A DNA stretch of 64,000 nucleotides from Bacillus sp. J33 (GTDB lineage Bacteria > Bacillota > Bacilli > Bacillales > Cytobacillaceae). The translations under genes were made by a program, and so were the position numbers. A model generated the notes under the pieces. The model saw only the letters and a list, made by a program, of their open reading frames with translations. It ran no database searches and had not been told where the DNA came from. This document shows, piece by piece, positions 46,397 to 55,765 of this stretch (its first letter is position 1; every line of letters starts with the position of its first letter). The DNA is taken from NCBI RefSeq assembly GCF_000518885.1, contig NZ_JAEL01000005.1, positions 62,001-126,000 on the forward strand, written 5' to 3'.

Positions 46397-47867
46397 TGAT
46401 TTGCTCCTTACCTTCAGTGTTCTTCTTATAACGTGCGTTAATATATCCGGCTGCGATTGCAAACAAGATCCAAACAAAGTTCAACGTCATGATCGAGCTG
46501 GGACTTATACTTGCTACGGAAAAGGCAATTAAGCTTGTACATAGTGCCTGGCTAATTAATCGGTCTTTCCAATGTTCTGCGCTTTTAAATAGTTTATACA
46601 ATATAACCATGAACCATAAATAGATTAGCACATAACCCATAAAAATAAGAACTCCGTAATGGACTAACAATTCCGCCCACCAGTTATGTATATTTAAAGT
46701 CCCCATGGTTGGAAATAATCCCGCAGCTTTCATATAGGTCTCTGCATTACCTGCTCCAATTCCGAAACCCAATGAATTGGCAATAAAGATAAGAGAGTTT
46801 TTAAGTAAATTTTTCCTTATATCCATTGAAGCATCACCTGTATCAGTAAAGGCAAATATACTTAGGATTTGCGATTCTACTTCTTTGAATATAGCTGTTA
46901 CGGCAGCCGGTGAGACGGCTAAGACAACAATAAAGCCTGCCGATCCTAAAAGCAATAAATATCTTTTCTGCTTTATGCTCGTAAAAAGAATGAACCAAAA
47001 AAATCCAGCTAACATAACAGCCAGCAAATTAGCTCTTGAGGATGTAACTAAAATTAAATATAAAGTTGTGCCTAATAAGGCGAAGCCTAACAATTTTAAT
47101 AAAAAGGACTTATGAAATTGCAGAAATGCCAATGCTATAAAAACGCTTATAGCCATATAGGTGGCAAAATCATTTTCATTTGTAAAAACAGCTGTCGGCC
47201 TGTCCCTTATATACATTGGTGCATTATACATTCGGGAAATGGGAAGATGCTGCAGTGTTAAGTGATTCCAAAAACCTAATCCAACCATCAACAGTAATAC
47301 AGCCATCCAGAGCCATAATAGGTTATGGTAATCTTCTCTCTCTTTAAAAAGGCTGATAAATAGGAAAGTAAACAATAAGCCTGAGCATAAAAAGATAATA
47401 TCCTTTATTCCTTCAGATACTGACAAAACCCATAATAATGAGAGAACAGCATAGGCTATCCAGAAGTAGTAAAAAAGAATAATGTTTTTTAACGGCTCTC
47501 TTCCAGCTGAAAAAAATTCATCTTTTACAAACCATTGGTAAAGGAGAATTATTACAGCAACAGGCAGGAGCAATCGATAAGGGAAAATGGAAATGGGGCC
47601 AAGTTTGAGGTTTAAAATGCCAGGCCCTAAAAAAGCTGAAAAGACAAAAGAATAAAGGATAATTTTGGTGATAGAATATTTTTTTAATAAAACAGCCACT
47701 AATTTAAATGAAAAAAGTACAGCAAGAAAAGATATTCCCATAAGAGCAAACGACCTGCTGATACTAAGGCCAGGAAGAATAAAGACAATCATCCAGCCCA
47801 GAATGGATGACACTAAAAATGCCCCTATCATTTGATGAACTGCTTTAAATTTGTAGACATTTTGCAT
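46389..47867 (-). CDS. O-antigen polymerase/ligase-like membrane protein (Wzy)
   Basis: The 492-residue protein has about 12 hydrophobic segments and a large periplasmic-type loop. Landmarks include 'MYIRDRPTAVFTNENDFATY' and 'GTLNIHNWWAELLVHYGVLI', as seen in O-antigen ligase/Wzy_C families. It should join repeat units outside the membrane. It follows the acetyltransferase gene and is coupled to Wzz. Confidence 0.88.
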   Translation of the reverse strand: MQNVYKFKAVHQMIGAFLVSSILGWMIVFILPGLSISRSFALMGISFLAVLFSFKLVAVLLKKYSITKIILYSFVFSAFLGPGILNLKLGPISIFPYRLLLPVAVIILLYQWFVKDEFFSAGREPLKNIILFYYFWIAYAVLSLLWVLSVSEGIKDIIFLCSGLLFTFLFISLFKEREDYHNLLWLWMAVLLLMVGLGFWNHLTLQHLPISRMYNAPMYIRDRPTAVFTNENDFATYMAISVFIALAFLQFHKSFLLKLLGFALLGTTLYLILVTSSRANLLAVMLAGFFWFILFTSIKQKRYLLLLGSAGFIVVLAVSPAAVTAIFKEVESQILSIFAFTDTGDASMDIRKNLLKNSLIFIANSLGFGIGAGNAETYMKAAGLFPTMGTLNIHNWWAELLVHYGVLIFMGYVLIYLWFMVILYKLFKSAEHWKDRLISQALCTSLIAFSVASISPSSIMTLNFVWILFAIAAGYINARYKKNTEGKEQINE

Positions 47868-47917
47868 GATTCTTCTCCTTCTTGCAGTTTAAAAAAAGGT
47901 CATTTACATGGTATAAG

Positions 47918-47945
47918 AGGCTGATGATTTTCATCAACCTCTTAA
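47918..47945. other. Hairpin between wbpD-like and wzy genes
   Basis: AAGAGGcTGATGA and TCATCAaCCTCTT form a stem with one mismatch. In the operon direction no T-run follows, so it may stabilise or process the mRNA rather than terminate it. Confidence 0.5.
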
Positions 47946-47950
47946 AGTTT

Positions 47951-48661
47951 TTATTGATTTCTTAACAATTGGTTTTCTGGAACTTTACGAAGTGGTTTGG
48001 CAGGAGATCCAACCACAAGATCTTCCTTGCCAACGTCTTTGGTAACCACGCTTCCAGCTCCGACAGCTCCATCTTCCTCAATGACTTTTCCAGGAAGAAT
48101 GGTGGAGTTAGCACCGATACGGCCGCCATTTTTAATGGTTATGCCCTTGAATTTATCAAGTCTTTCTTTAGAGCGGGCCATATAGTTATCGTTCGTTGTG
48201 ACTACTCCTGGGGCAACAAAAACATAATCTCCAAGCTCGGAATAAGCAGTAATGTAGCAGTTTGTTTCCAACTTACATTTCATTCCAATTTTACAATCAT
48301 TTTCAACTGCTGCTCCCCGGCCAACAATCGTTCTTTCGCCAATTGCTACACGCTCTCTTACTGTAGCAAGATCAGCAATAAAAACATCATTTCCAATTTC
48401 GGCATTGGCATAAATGATGGATGAAGTCCCAATTGTGCATCCAGATCCAATTATGGTTGGCGGCAGCTGATCTATATCAGGAAGGATAGAATTTTTAGCA
48501 CGGCTCGGCTGCTTACCAATCACTACATTATCTTGTATAGTAACTTCATCACCAATTTGTACACCTTCATAAATGATTACATTATGGCCAATAACAACAT
48601 TCTCCCCGAATGTCACATTTTCTGCTATAACTACATTATTGCCTTTCTTAACAGGATTCAT
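47951..48661 (-). CDS. wbpD: UDP-GlcNAc3NA N-acetyltransferase-like (WbpD type)
   Basis: The 236-residue protein is almost entirely left-handed beta-helix hexapeptides ('VTFGENVVIGHNVIIYEGVQ', 'GDEVTIQDNVVIGKQPSRAK', 'NGGRIGANSTILPGKVIEED'), with the acetyl-CoA-binding 'GAVGAGSVVTKDVGKEDLVV'. With the WbpA/B/E/I genes in the operon it should acetylate the 3-amino group of UDP-GlcNAc3NA. It lies 17 nt after the aminotransferase. Confidence 0.88.
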   Translation of the reverse strand: MNPVKKGNNVVIAENVTFGENVVIGHNVIIYEGVQIGDEVTIQDNVVIGKQPSRAKNSILPDIDQLPPTIIGSGCTIGTSSIIYANAEIGNDVFIADLATVRERVAIGERTIVGRGAAVENDCKIGMKCKLETNCYITAYSELGDYVFVAPGVVTTNDNYMARSKERLDKFKGITIKNGGRIGANSTILPGKVIEEDGAVGAGSVVTKDVGKEDLVVGSPAKPLRKVPENQLLRNQ

Positions 48662-48678
48662 CTTCGGATACCCCTCTC

Positions 48679-49791
48679 TTATTTAGAGTAAAACTCAACA
48701 ATCTTTCTTACTACGTATTCTTGCTGTTCAAGTTTTAGCTCAGGAAACATTGGGAGTGATAGCGCTTCTGTACATGCTTTTTCTGTTTCTGGTAGGTCTC
48801 CCTCTTTCCATCCAAGGTCAGCAAAAACTGGCTGCAAATGTAATGGTTTTGGATAATAAATCATTGTGCTAACGCCATTTTCTTTAAGGTATTCCTGCAA
48901 TTCATCACGTCTTGGCACACGGATGGTATATTGATGGAACACATGATCATTATGCTCTTCCACAAAAGGAGTTACAACAACGTCTCTCAAGCTCTCGTTT
49001 AGAAGCTGTGTATAGTTATTAGCACGTTCGCGACGAAGTTCACTCCATGTATCAAGATGAGGGAATTTCACATTCAGAACTGCTGCTTGAAGCTCATCCA
49101 GGCGGCTGTTGTATCCCAGCACATGATGGTAATACTTCGGCTTGCTTCCATGTACACGGATAACTCTCATTTTTTCAGCTAAATCTTCATCACTAGTAAC
49201 AATCATTCCCCCGTCTCCATAGGCCCCGAGGTTCTTTGTAGGGAAGAAGCTATATGTTGCAGCAGTACCAAGCTGTCCAACTTTTTTCCCTTTATACTTT
49301 GAACCAATTGCTTGAGCAGCATCTTCGATTACTGCCAAGCTGTGCTTTTTAGCAATTGCTGCTATTTCATCCATGTCTGCCATTTGGCCATATAAGTGAA
49401 CCGGAATGATTGCCTTTGTCTTATCAGTGATCACTTTTTCAATGCTCTTTGGATCAATATTAAAAGTCTTAGGGTCAATATCCGCAAAAACCGGCGTTGC
49501 GCCAGTTCTAGCTACAGCACCAGCAGTCGCAAAGAATGTAAAAGCAGGTACGATTACTTCATCTCCAGAGCCTACTCCGCTTGCCTGTAAAGCGATATGT
49601 ATTGCATCACTTCCATTTGCCACTCCAATTCCATAACCCACACCGCTATACTCAGCAACATCCTTTTCAAGTTTCTTAACATTTTCGCCCAGAATAAAGT
49701 GTGATTTGGACATTACATCATCCAGGACACTTAAAATCTCCTCTTTAAGGTTTTGATACTGTTCTGTTAAATCCAGCATGGTTACTTTCAT
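48679..49791 (-). CDS. wbpE: DegT/DnrJ/EryC1 aminotransferase (WbpE type)
   Basis: The 370-residue PLP enzyme shows 'YGIGVANGSDAIHIALQASG', 'VPVHLYGQMADMDEIAAIAK', 'VIEDAAQAIGSKYKGKKVGQ' and the PLP lysine in 'TYSFFPTKNLGAYGDGGMIV'. In this operon it should transaminate the 3-keto intermediate made by the WbpB-like enzyme. Confidence 0.93.
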   Translation of the reverse strand: MKVTMLDLTEQYQNLKEEILSVLDDVMSKSHFILGENVKKLEKDVAEYSGVGYGIGVANGSDAIHIALQASGVGSGDEVIVPAFTFFATAGAVARTGATPVFADIDPKTFNIDPKSIEKVITDKTKAIIPVHLYGQMADMDEIAAIAKKHSLAVIEDAAQAIGSKYKGKKVGQLGTAATYSFFPTKNLGAYGDGGMIVTSDEDLAEKMRVIRVHGSKPKYYHHVLGYNSRLDELQAAVLNVKFPHLDTWSELRRERANNYTQLLNESLRDVVVTPFVEEHNDHVFHQYTIRVPRRDELQEYLKENGVSTMIYYPKPLHLQPVFADLGWKEGDLPETEKACTEALSLPMFPELKLEQQEYVVRKIVEFYSK

Positions 49792-49807
49792 TCTAATCCC
49801 TCTTTCC

Positions 49808-50941
49808 TTAAATTTCTGAAACAGCTTTTGTTTCAGACAGGGTTTGATAAAGGTTAATTAATTTTTCACTTTCGCTTTCCCAGTTATAAATCTCTTCAAC
49901 TGCTCTTCTGCCGTTTTCGCCCATTTGTTTTGCTTCCTCAGGGTTTTCGATAATCCATTTCATTGCGTTTGCGATTTCCTCTACATTTAACGGATCTACG
50001 CATAACCCGCACTTATTTTTCTCAACAATATCTTTCCAAAGGGGAAAATTGGATGCTATTACAGGAACTCCTGCTGACATATACTCAAACATTTTTATAG
50101 GCAGAGAAACGATAAATCTGGGTTCAGGGTGAAGAAGCACTAAGCCCATACCCGCTTCAGTCAATACCCTTTTGACATTTGCACGGTCAAGAAAACCAAG
50201 GTAATCGGTATACCTAAAGCCTGGCATTGCCTTTACTTCCTCTTCAAGGCTTTTGGGGGCAAATTCCCCAGCAAGTACAAATCTGCACTCAGTGCTTTCA
50301 TTTACTTTTTCAATAGCCCGCACCATTTCTCTTATACCCCTTAATACATAGATGCCGCCAATATACAGAGCACTGCGGTTTCCATGCTCCCGATCAATGT
50401 TATCTGAAGCTAATTCATTAAGCAGCGGGTAATTATGAAGAGTAACTGTGCTTTTATTATAATTTTTAAAACGGCTGGCAATTGTAGGAGTAGCACATAC
50501 GACAGCGTCCAATTTGGCTGATACGTAGCCCTCATACCTTTTGACCAGGATTGAAACAAGTTTTCTTAATGGCTTGGGAATCCACTGTTTGGACAGCACT
50601 TGTTCCGGAACATCTTCATGAACATCATAGATTACCTTTTTCCCTCTGCTCTTTAGTTTTAATCCAATAGGCATAAGTTCAGGATCATGAAAATGATAGA
50701 CATCAGCATTAACTTCCAATGCTTTTTCAAAGACTTTCTGTGTCGTTTTTCTCATTCTGCCTAACTGGCCTTTTGCATCGGACTGCACACCGATAATCCG
50801 CACACCAGATACGGTCTTGCTTTCAGTATTTGGAACAATGTACGTAACATCGTACCCGCTCTGCACTAAAGATTGGCATTCTTTTATAAATATCCGTGTA
50901 TCGTTCATTGAATGAACGGATGTTAAATGGCAAACCTTCAT
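49808..50941 (-). CDS. GT4 glycosyltransferase
   Basis: ATG 50,941 is about 10 nt after AAGG; a GTG three codons earlier abuts that site. The 377-residue protein has 'VYHFHDPELMPIGLKLKSRG', 'YDVHEDVPEQVLSKQWIPKP' and the acceptor/donor motif 'PIKMFEYMSAGVPVIASNFP'. It should add one sugar of the repeat unit on the cytoplasmic side. Sugar unknown. Confidence 0.9.
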   Translation of the reverse strand: MKVCHLTSVHSMNDTRIFIKECQSLVQSGYDVTYIVPNTESKTVSGVRIIGVQSDAKGQLGRMRKTTQKVFEKALEVNADVYHFHDPELMPIGLKLKSRGKKVIYDVHEDVPEQVLSKQWIPKPLRKLVSILVKRYEGYVSAKLDAVVCATPTIASRFKNYNKSTVTLHNYPLLNELASDNIDREHGNRSALYIGGIYVLRGIREMVRAIEKVNESTECRFVLAGEFAPKSLEEEVKAMPGFRYTDYLGFLDRANVKRVLTEAGMGLVLLHPEPRFIVSLPIKMFEYMSAGVPVIASNFPLWKDIVEKNKCGLCVDPLNVEEIANAMKWIIENPEEAKQMGENGRRAVEEIYNWESESEKLINLYQTLSETKAVSEI

Positions 50942-50965
50942 ATCATTCACTACCTTAAAAGGAGG

Positions 50966-52183
50966 TTACTTCCCTAAGTTTTTTAATAAATCATCGACAA
51001 TGAACTTCCAGGAGTATGAGTTTTCGACAAACTCCCTGCCTGATTGAGATAGCTGATTATATTCAGCATCATCAAACGCTGCACACCGTATGATCTTATC
51101 CGCTATGGATTCGGGGTTCTCTGGTTTAGCAATTACACCGCAATTGTTATTTTCAATTAAATCGGCACTTTCTCCTTCCCCGCAATACAGAACTGGTACA
51201 CCGCTAGATAGTGCAGGAAAGATTTTTGATGGCCTAGCTCCTTTAAATAGTTCAATATTTTTCAGGGATACAATTGAAAAATCGGTAATTGAGAAAACAT
51301 CCGGCATATCACTTACCGGCACGGAATCATGAAAGATCAAGTTGCTTAACTGGAGCTCATCTTTCAGCTTTATCAAATTATCTTTCTCAGGACCGTCTCC
51401 AATAATTAAGAAACGGATATCCTTGTCTTTCTCTTCAACAATCTTTGCAGCTTTCAAAATGGAGTCCAGAGCTTGGGCATAGCCTATTCTTCCGGCAAAA
51501 GTAAATACTCTTTTCCCTTCAAAGCCCAGCTTTTTCACCCAGTCTTTATTAGCAGGCCGTGGTGCAAAGGTTTCTGTATTTACACCGTTGGGAAGCAGGA
51601 AAACCTCTTCCCTGCCTTTGCCCTTTTTTATCATATATTCATGTATTCCTTCAGTTGCAGCAGCAATTTTCCAGGATTTTTTGTAAAGCCATTTTTCAAG
51701 CCATTCAGCAAGCTTGATGAACGACTTATTTTTTACAAGCCCGAGTTCAACAGCTGACTCCGGCCAGATATCAGCGACGTTGAAAACGAATTTTGCCCGT
51801 TTAATTTTAGAGGCAAAGTAGCCTGTAATCCCCAGGAATAGTGGAGGCGATGTACAAACGATGACATCCGTTTTCTGAGATTTAAATACAGAATAGAAGG
51901 CGCTGAATGTAAAAGAGAAATAAGATGCCAGACGCCTCCAAAAGCTTCCTTTTGGGCTGGGATAAATCCAGCTGCGATGGACAGGGATGCCTTCATACTT
52001 TTCAAATTGATAAAACTTTCCTTTATACTCGGGCGGGATAATCCCGTTTGGATGATGAGGGAACGCTGTTAGAACTTCCACTTCATACCCTCTTTTTATA
52101 AGTTCTTTACTGACCTCATATAAACGGATTTGCGGTGCACCTGTTTCCGGCGGAAAGTTTTCACTTAAAAATGTTATTTTCAT
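50966..52183 (-). CDS. GT4 glycosyltransferase (WbuB-like)
   Basis: ATG 52,183 follows AGAGGT. The 405-residue protein starts 'KITFLSENFPPETGAPQIRL', has 'VIVCTSPPLFLGITGYFASK' and 'NVADIWPESAVELGLVKNKS', and ends with the donor region 'VPVLYCGEGESADLIENNNC'. WbuB-type enzymes transfer N-acetylated amino-sugars such as FucNAc. It may be the transferase for the ManNAc(3NAc)A residue or an adjoining sugar; unproven. Confidence 0.9.
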   Translation of the reverse strand: MKITFLSENFPPETGAPQIRLYEVSKELIKRGYEVEVLTAFPHHPNGIIPPEYKGKFYQFEKYEGIPVHRSWIYPSPKGSFWRRLASYFSFTFSAFYSVFKSQKTDVIVCTSPPLFLGITGYFASKIKRAKFVFNVADIWPESAVELGLVKNKSFIKLAEWLEKWLYKKSWKIAAATEGIHEYMIKKGKGREEVFLLPNGVNTETFAPRPANKDWVKKLGFEGKRVFTFAGRIGYAQALDSILKAAKIVEEKDKDIRFLIIGDGPEKDNLIKLKDELQLSNLIFHDSVPVSDMPDVFSITDFSIVSLKNIELFKGARPSKIFPALSSGVPVLYCGEGESADLIENNNCGVIAKPENPESIADKIIRCAAFDDAEYNQLSQSGREFVENSYSWKFIVDDLLKNLGK

Positions 52184-52196
52184 AAAAATGTACCTC

Positions 52197-53249
52197 TTAT
52201 TTAAAATGCTCCGCAATCTTTATAGAAGCATCTCCATTTCCAAAATACTCTTTGTACGCAGGGTTCAGTTCCGCTGCCACAGCGTCAAGGATTTTCCCAG
52301 GGTCTGTGCCTGTAAGTATATTAGCTGAATCCTCTAGTGTTTCTACCCACTCAGTTTGCTCTCTTAATGTAATGCATGGCACTTGTAGGAAATATGCTTC
52401 CTTTTGGATGCCGCCTGAGTCCGTGATAATCTTTTTTGCGTTGCTTTCCAAAGATAGAATATCAAGATATCCTACTGGATCAATAACCATCAGATCCGGT
52501 ACCGAAGCCAGGTCAATCCCCAAATTTTTTATTATATTCTTAGTTCTTGGATGAATCGGCCATACTTTTTTACCTTCGATTTTTGAGAATGCGGCAATGA
52601 TATTTTTTATGTTATTCTCATTATCGGTGTTTTCAGCCCTGTGAACAGTTATAAGATAATAATCCTTCTTTTTTAATCCAAAATCATCCAGGATAGCCGA
52701 CTTCTCTTCGGACAGTTGCTGATTATATTTAACCGCATCATACATTACATCGCCAACATTAAACACATTTTCAGTAATATTTTCATTTTTTAGGTTTGCA
52801 ATTGCTGTATCTGTTGGGCAGAAAAGGAAGTCCGAAATGTGATCCGTCATAATGCGATTAAGTTCTTCAGGCATTTTTTTATTAAAGCTTCTCAGTCCTG
52901 CTTCGACATGGATGACAGGTATGTGAAGCTTTGCTGCAGCCAATGCTCCTGCCACTGTGGAATTGGTATCTCCGTATACAAGCAGATAGTCGGGATTTTC
53001 ATCCTGAATAATCTTTTCAATTCCAGCCAGCATATCTCCAGTTTGCTTTCCATGGCTTGCCGAGCCAACATTTAAATGATAATCGGGTTTGGGAATATTG
53101 AGTTCATTAAAGAAAATATCACTCATATTTTTATCATAATGCTGCCCCGTATGAATATAGATTTCCTGATGATTCTTTCTTAATTCTCTCGAAACAGGCG
53201 CTGCTTTAATAAATTGCGGCCTTGCTCCAATAACGGTGAGAAATTTCAT
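52197..53249 (-). CDS. wbpI: UDP-GlcNAc/GlcNAc(3NAc)A 2-epimerase (WbpI/WecB family)
   Basis: ATG 53,249 has AAGGAG 10 nt upstream. The 350-residue protein starts 'MKFLTVIGARPQFIKAAPVS', the WbpI-like variant, rather than the 'GTRPEAIK' of Bacillus MnaA. It has 'VHRAENTDNENNIKN' and 'IHPRTKNIIKNLGIDLA', and a catalytic region 'ITDSGGIQKEAYFLQVPCIT'. With WbpA/B/E/D in the operon it should give UDP-ManNAc(3NAc)A; a plain WecB role is the alternative. Confidence 0.88.
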   Translation of the reverse strand: MKFLTVIGARPQFIKAAPVSRELRKNHQEIYIHTGQHYDKNMSDIFFNELNIPKPDYHLNVGSASHGKQTGDMLAGIEKIIQDENPDYLLVYGDTNSTVAGALAAAKLHIPVIHVEAGLRSFNKKMPEELNRIMTDHISDFLFCPTDTAIANLKNENITENVFNVGDVMYDAVKYNQQLSEEKSAILDDFGLKKKDYYLITVHRAENTDNENNIKNIIAAFSKIEGKKVWPIHPRTKNIIKNLGIDLASVPDLMVIDPVGYLDILSLESNAKKIITDSGGIQKEAYFLQVPCITLREQTEWVETLEDSANILTGTDPGKILDAVAAELNPAYKEYFGNGDASIKIAEHFK

Positions 53250-53284
53250 GTTATTAAAACTCCTTTGCATAACAAAATACGAAT

Positions 53285-53316
53285 AAGTAGCATAGAACCT
53301 TATTTCTATGCTACTT
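53285..53316 (-). other. Internal hairpin between the wbpA- and wbpI-like genes
   Basis: A perfect 13-bp stem (AAGTAGCATAGAA / TTCTATGCTACTT) with a 6-nt loop. In the operon direction the following sequence is ATTCGTATTTTG, too weak for a full terminator, so it could act as a partial attenuator or mRNA stabiliser. Confidence 0.65.
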
Positions 53317-53330
53317 TTCAGACAAACCTA

Positions 53331-54665
53331 TCAGAGCTTCACATATTTTTCCGGTTTTACAAAATTCTTGAGTGCATTTCTTGTATCAAAGACAACCTTA
53401 TTAGACTGGCTGATTAATTCATAATCAAATGCAGTATGGTCTGTTGTAATCAAAACCAGGTCAGCAGCTTCTAATACTTCTTTTGTTAGCGGCACTGTTT
53501 CAATAACTGTTCCACAAGAACGGAAGGATGTAACATGCGGATCACAAATCATTAGATCAGCCCCTTCGTTACGAAGCATTTCCACAATCGGAAGTACCGG
53601 AGATTCCCTTACATCATCAATGTCTTTTTTATAGGCTACACCAAGTACAGCTATTTTAGATCCTCTTAATGCAAGACCTTCCTTATTTAAAGCAAACATT
53701 AATTTATTAACAACAAATTCCGGCATTGCGTTGTTTATTTCTCCAGCAAGCTCAATTAAGCGTGTATGATAGTTGTATTCTCTAGCTTTCCAAGTAAGGT
53801 AGAACGGATCAATTGGTATACAGTGTCCGCCGAGTCCTGGACCAGGATAGAAAGGCATAAAGCCATACGGCTTTGTCGCTGCCGCATCAATTACTTCCCA
53901 TACATCAATTCCCATCTTATTGCACAAAACGGCCATTTCGTTTGCAAGTGCAATATTTATATGGCGGAAAGTATTTTCAAGGATTTTTTCCATTTCAGCG
54001 ACAGCCGGGCTTGATACCTGATGAACATCTCCTTCAAGTACACTCTTATACAATTCTGATGCAATTACTGTACAAGCAGGTGTGATTCCACCAACAACCT
54101 TAGGAGTATTCTTAGTATTAAAATGCTTATTCCCCGGATCTACACGTTCAGGAGAATATGCAAGAAAGAAGTCTTCACCACATTTTAGTCCGCTCTCTTC
54201 AAGAATTGGCTTTAGAACTTCTTCAGTCGTACCAGGATAAGTAGTACTTTCAAGAACAATTAACATGCCCTTATGCATATACTTTGCAATTTCTCTGCCT
54301 GAACTTTCTACATAAGAAGTATCCGGCTGCTGATATGTATCTAAGGGTGTTGGAACACAGATAGCAACTGCATCAACTTCTTGAATAAGGGAATAATCCG
54401 TCGTAGCTATTAATTGCTTATTTTGTGTAATTTCCTTTAATTCTTCATCCACTACATCACCAATATAGTTAACACCATCATTTACCATATCAGCTCTTTT
54501 TTGCTGAACGTCAAAACCGATTACTTTATATCCGGCTTTTGCTTTTTCAACCGCAAGAGGCAAGCCTACATAGCCTAACCCGACAACGCCTATAGTAGCC
54601 TCTCTTCCTGAAATTTTATCTAATAACTGTTGCCCTACTGAGTTTAATTGTACATTTTGCTCCAT
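53331..54665 (-). CDS. wbpA: UDP-N-acetylglucosamine 6-dehydrogenase (WbpA type)
   Basis: The 444-residue enzyme has an N-terminal NAD site ('IGVVGLGYVGLPLAVEKAKA'), the central helix region and the active-site Cys in 'PGPGLGGHCIPIDPFYLTWK', then a C-terminal domain with 'SKIAVLGVAYKKDIDDVRES'. It oxidises C6 of UDP-GlcNAc to UDP-GlcNAcA, the first step of the ManNAc(3NAc)A route. Upstream of it in the operon is the WbpB-type enzyme. Confidence 0.94.
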   Translation of the reverse strand: MEQNVQLNSVGQQLLDKISGREATIGVVGLGYVGLPLAVEKAKAGYKVIGFDVQQKRADMVNDGVNYIGDVVDEELKEITQNKQLIATTDYSLIQEVDAVAICVPTPLDTYQQPDTSYVESSGREIAKYMHKGMLIVLESTTYPGTTEEVLKPILEESGLKCGEDFFLAYSPERVDPGNKHFNTKNTPKVVGGITPACTVIASELYKSVLEGDVHQVSSPAVAEMEKILENTFRHINIALANEMAVLCNKMGIDVWEVIDAAATKPYGFMPFYPGPGLGGHCIPIDPFYLTWKAREYNYHTRLIELAGEINNAMPEFVVNKLMFALNKEGLALRGSKIAVLGVAYKKDIDDVRESPVLPIVEMLRNEGADLMICDPHVTSFRSCGTVIETVPLTKEVLEAADLVLITTDHTAFDYELISQSNKVVFDTRNALKNFVKPEKYVKL

Positions 54666-54682
54666 TATTAATCCCTCTTTTT

Positions 54683-55699
54683 TTAGTTTAATTTTTCCGG
54701 CTGATTTGTTCTTGCAGATTCATAAAGGGCCAGTACCAGTTCCAATGCTTTTCTGCCATCTATGCCTGTTACAACTGGCTCACGATTCTCTTCTATAGCC
54801 TGTACCATATCTTCAATGATGCATTGATGCCCAGGTTTACCGATAGGGTCTTGCTTAACTGTTTGAATAATATTTTCAACTTCATCCTCAGGCATTTCTT
54901 TAACGTTCCAATGTTCTACAAGACTTGCTGTCTTTCCGCCTACCTTGATAGTCCCGGATTCTCCAAAAACACTAATGGTCTCTTCAAGATTAGATGGATA
55001 AATAGTAGTTGCAGCCTCAATCACACCCAATGCTCCATTTTTAAAACGGATGACTCCGGTAGAAACATCTTCGGACTCAATATCCCGCAGCCTAGTTGCT
55101 TCCATGCTGAATACTTCCTCAACGTCTCCCATTAGCCAAAGAACCAAATCAAGATTATGGATCGCCTGATTCATCAATACTCCGCCATCCAAAGCCTTAG
55201 TCCCTCTCCACGCTGCCTGGTTATAATACTCCTGATTACGATTCCATCTTACAGTAGCATTGGCATGACTTAATTTGCCCAGCCTCTTTTCATCCATCAC
55301 TTTTTTTAGCTCCATCATTACAGGACGGAAACGATTTGGGTGAACAACTGACAATTTAACCTGATTTTCATTACAGGCATTAATAATTGCGTCAGTATCT
55401 TCCAATGTTAAAGCTATCGGCTTCTCAACGACAATATGTTTTTTTGCATTTGCAGCTTCTACTGCAATTGGTGCATGATAACCGCTTGGTGTGCAAATAT
55501 TCACTACGTCAATATCAGGGTTCTTTAATAATTCACTAAGTTGTGTATATCCTTTTACACCATATACTTCAGTAAATTCCTCAACTTTTTTCGGATCTGT
55601 GTCACATACTGCAACAAAACGTGCTCCTTCTGCATTATGGATTGCCTCCACATGTTTCTTGGCAATATGGCCACAGCCTACAATCGCAAAATTAATCAT
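54683..55699 (-). CDS. wbpB: Gfo/Idh/MocA-family 3-dehydrogenase (WbpB type)
   Basis: ATG 55,699 is 8 nt after AAGGAG. The 338-residue protein has the Rossmann start 'NFAIVGCGHIAKKHVEAIHN', the 'VEKPIALTLEDTDAIINACN' loop with the catalytic Lys and a C-terminal oxidoreductase domain ('HPNRFRPVMMELKKVMDEKR', 'GGVLMNQAIHNLDLVLWLMG'). In this pathway it should oxidise C3 of UDP-GlcNAcA before transamination. Confidence 0.92.
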   Translation of the reverse strand: MINFAIVGCGHIAKKHVEAIHNAEGARFVAVCDTDPKKVEEFTEVYGVKGYTQLSELLKNPDIDVVNICTPSGYHAPIAVEAANAKKHIVVEKPIALTLEDTDAIINACNENQVKLSVVHPNRFRPVMMELKKVMDEKRLGKLSHANATVRWNRNQEYYNQAAWRGTKALDGGVLMNQAIHNLDLVLWLMGDVEEVFSMEATRLRDIESEDVSTGVIRFKNGALGVIEAATTIYPSNLEETISVFGESGTIKVGGKTASLVEHWNVKEMPEDEVENIIQTVKQDPIGKPGHQCIIEDMVQAIEENREPVVTGIDGRKALELVLALYESARTNQPEKLN

Positions 55700-55765
55700 T
55701 ATCATATCTCCTTAAAAGTAATTTATATCTGAGACACGTAAATACAAAATACCACAAATTTCGCA

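Noticed and set aside
46777-47115. Long open frames on the plus strand inside the wzy, wbpD and tagO genes
   Set aside because: They have no ribosome sites and mirror strongly coding minus-strand genes, as expected from codon bias.
47918-47945. Terminator inside the polysaccharide operon
   Set aside because: The hairpin has no T-run in the operon direction, so read-through is expected.
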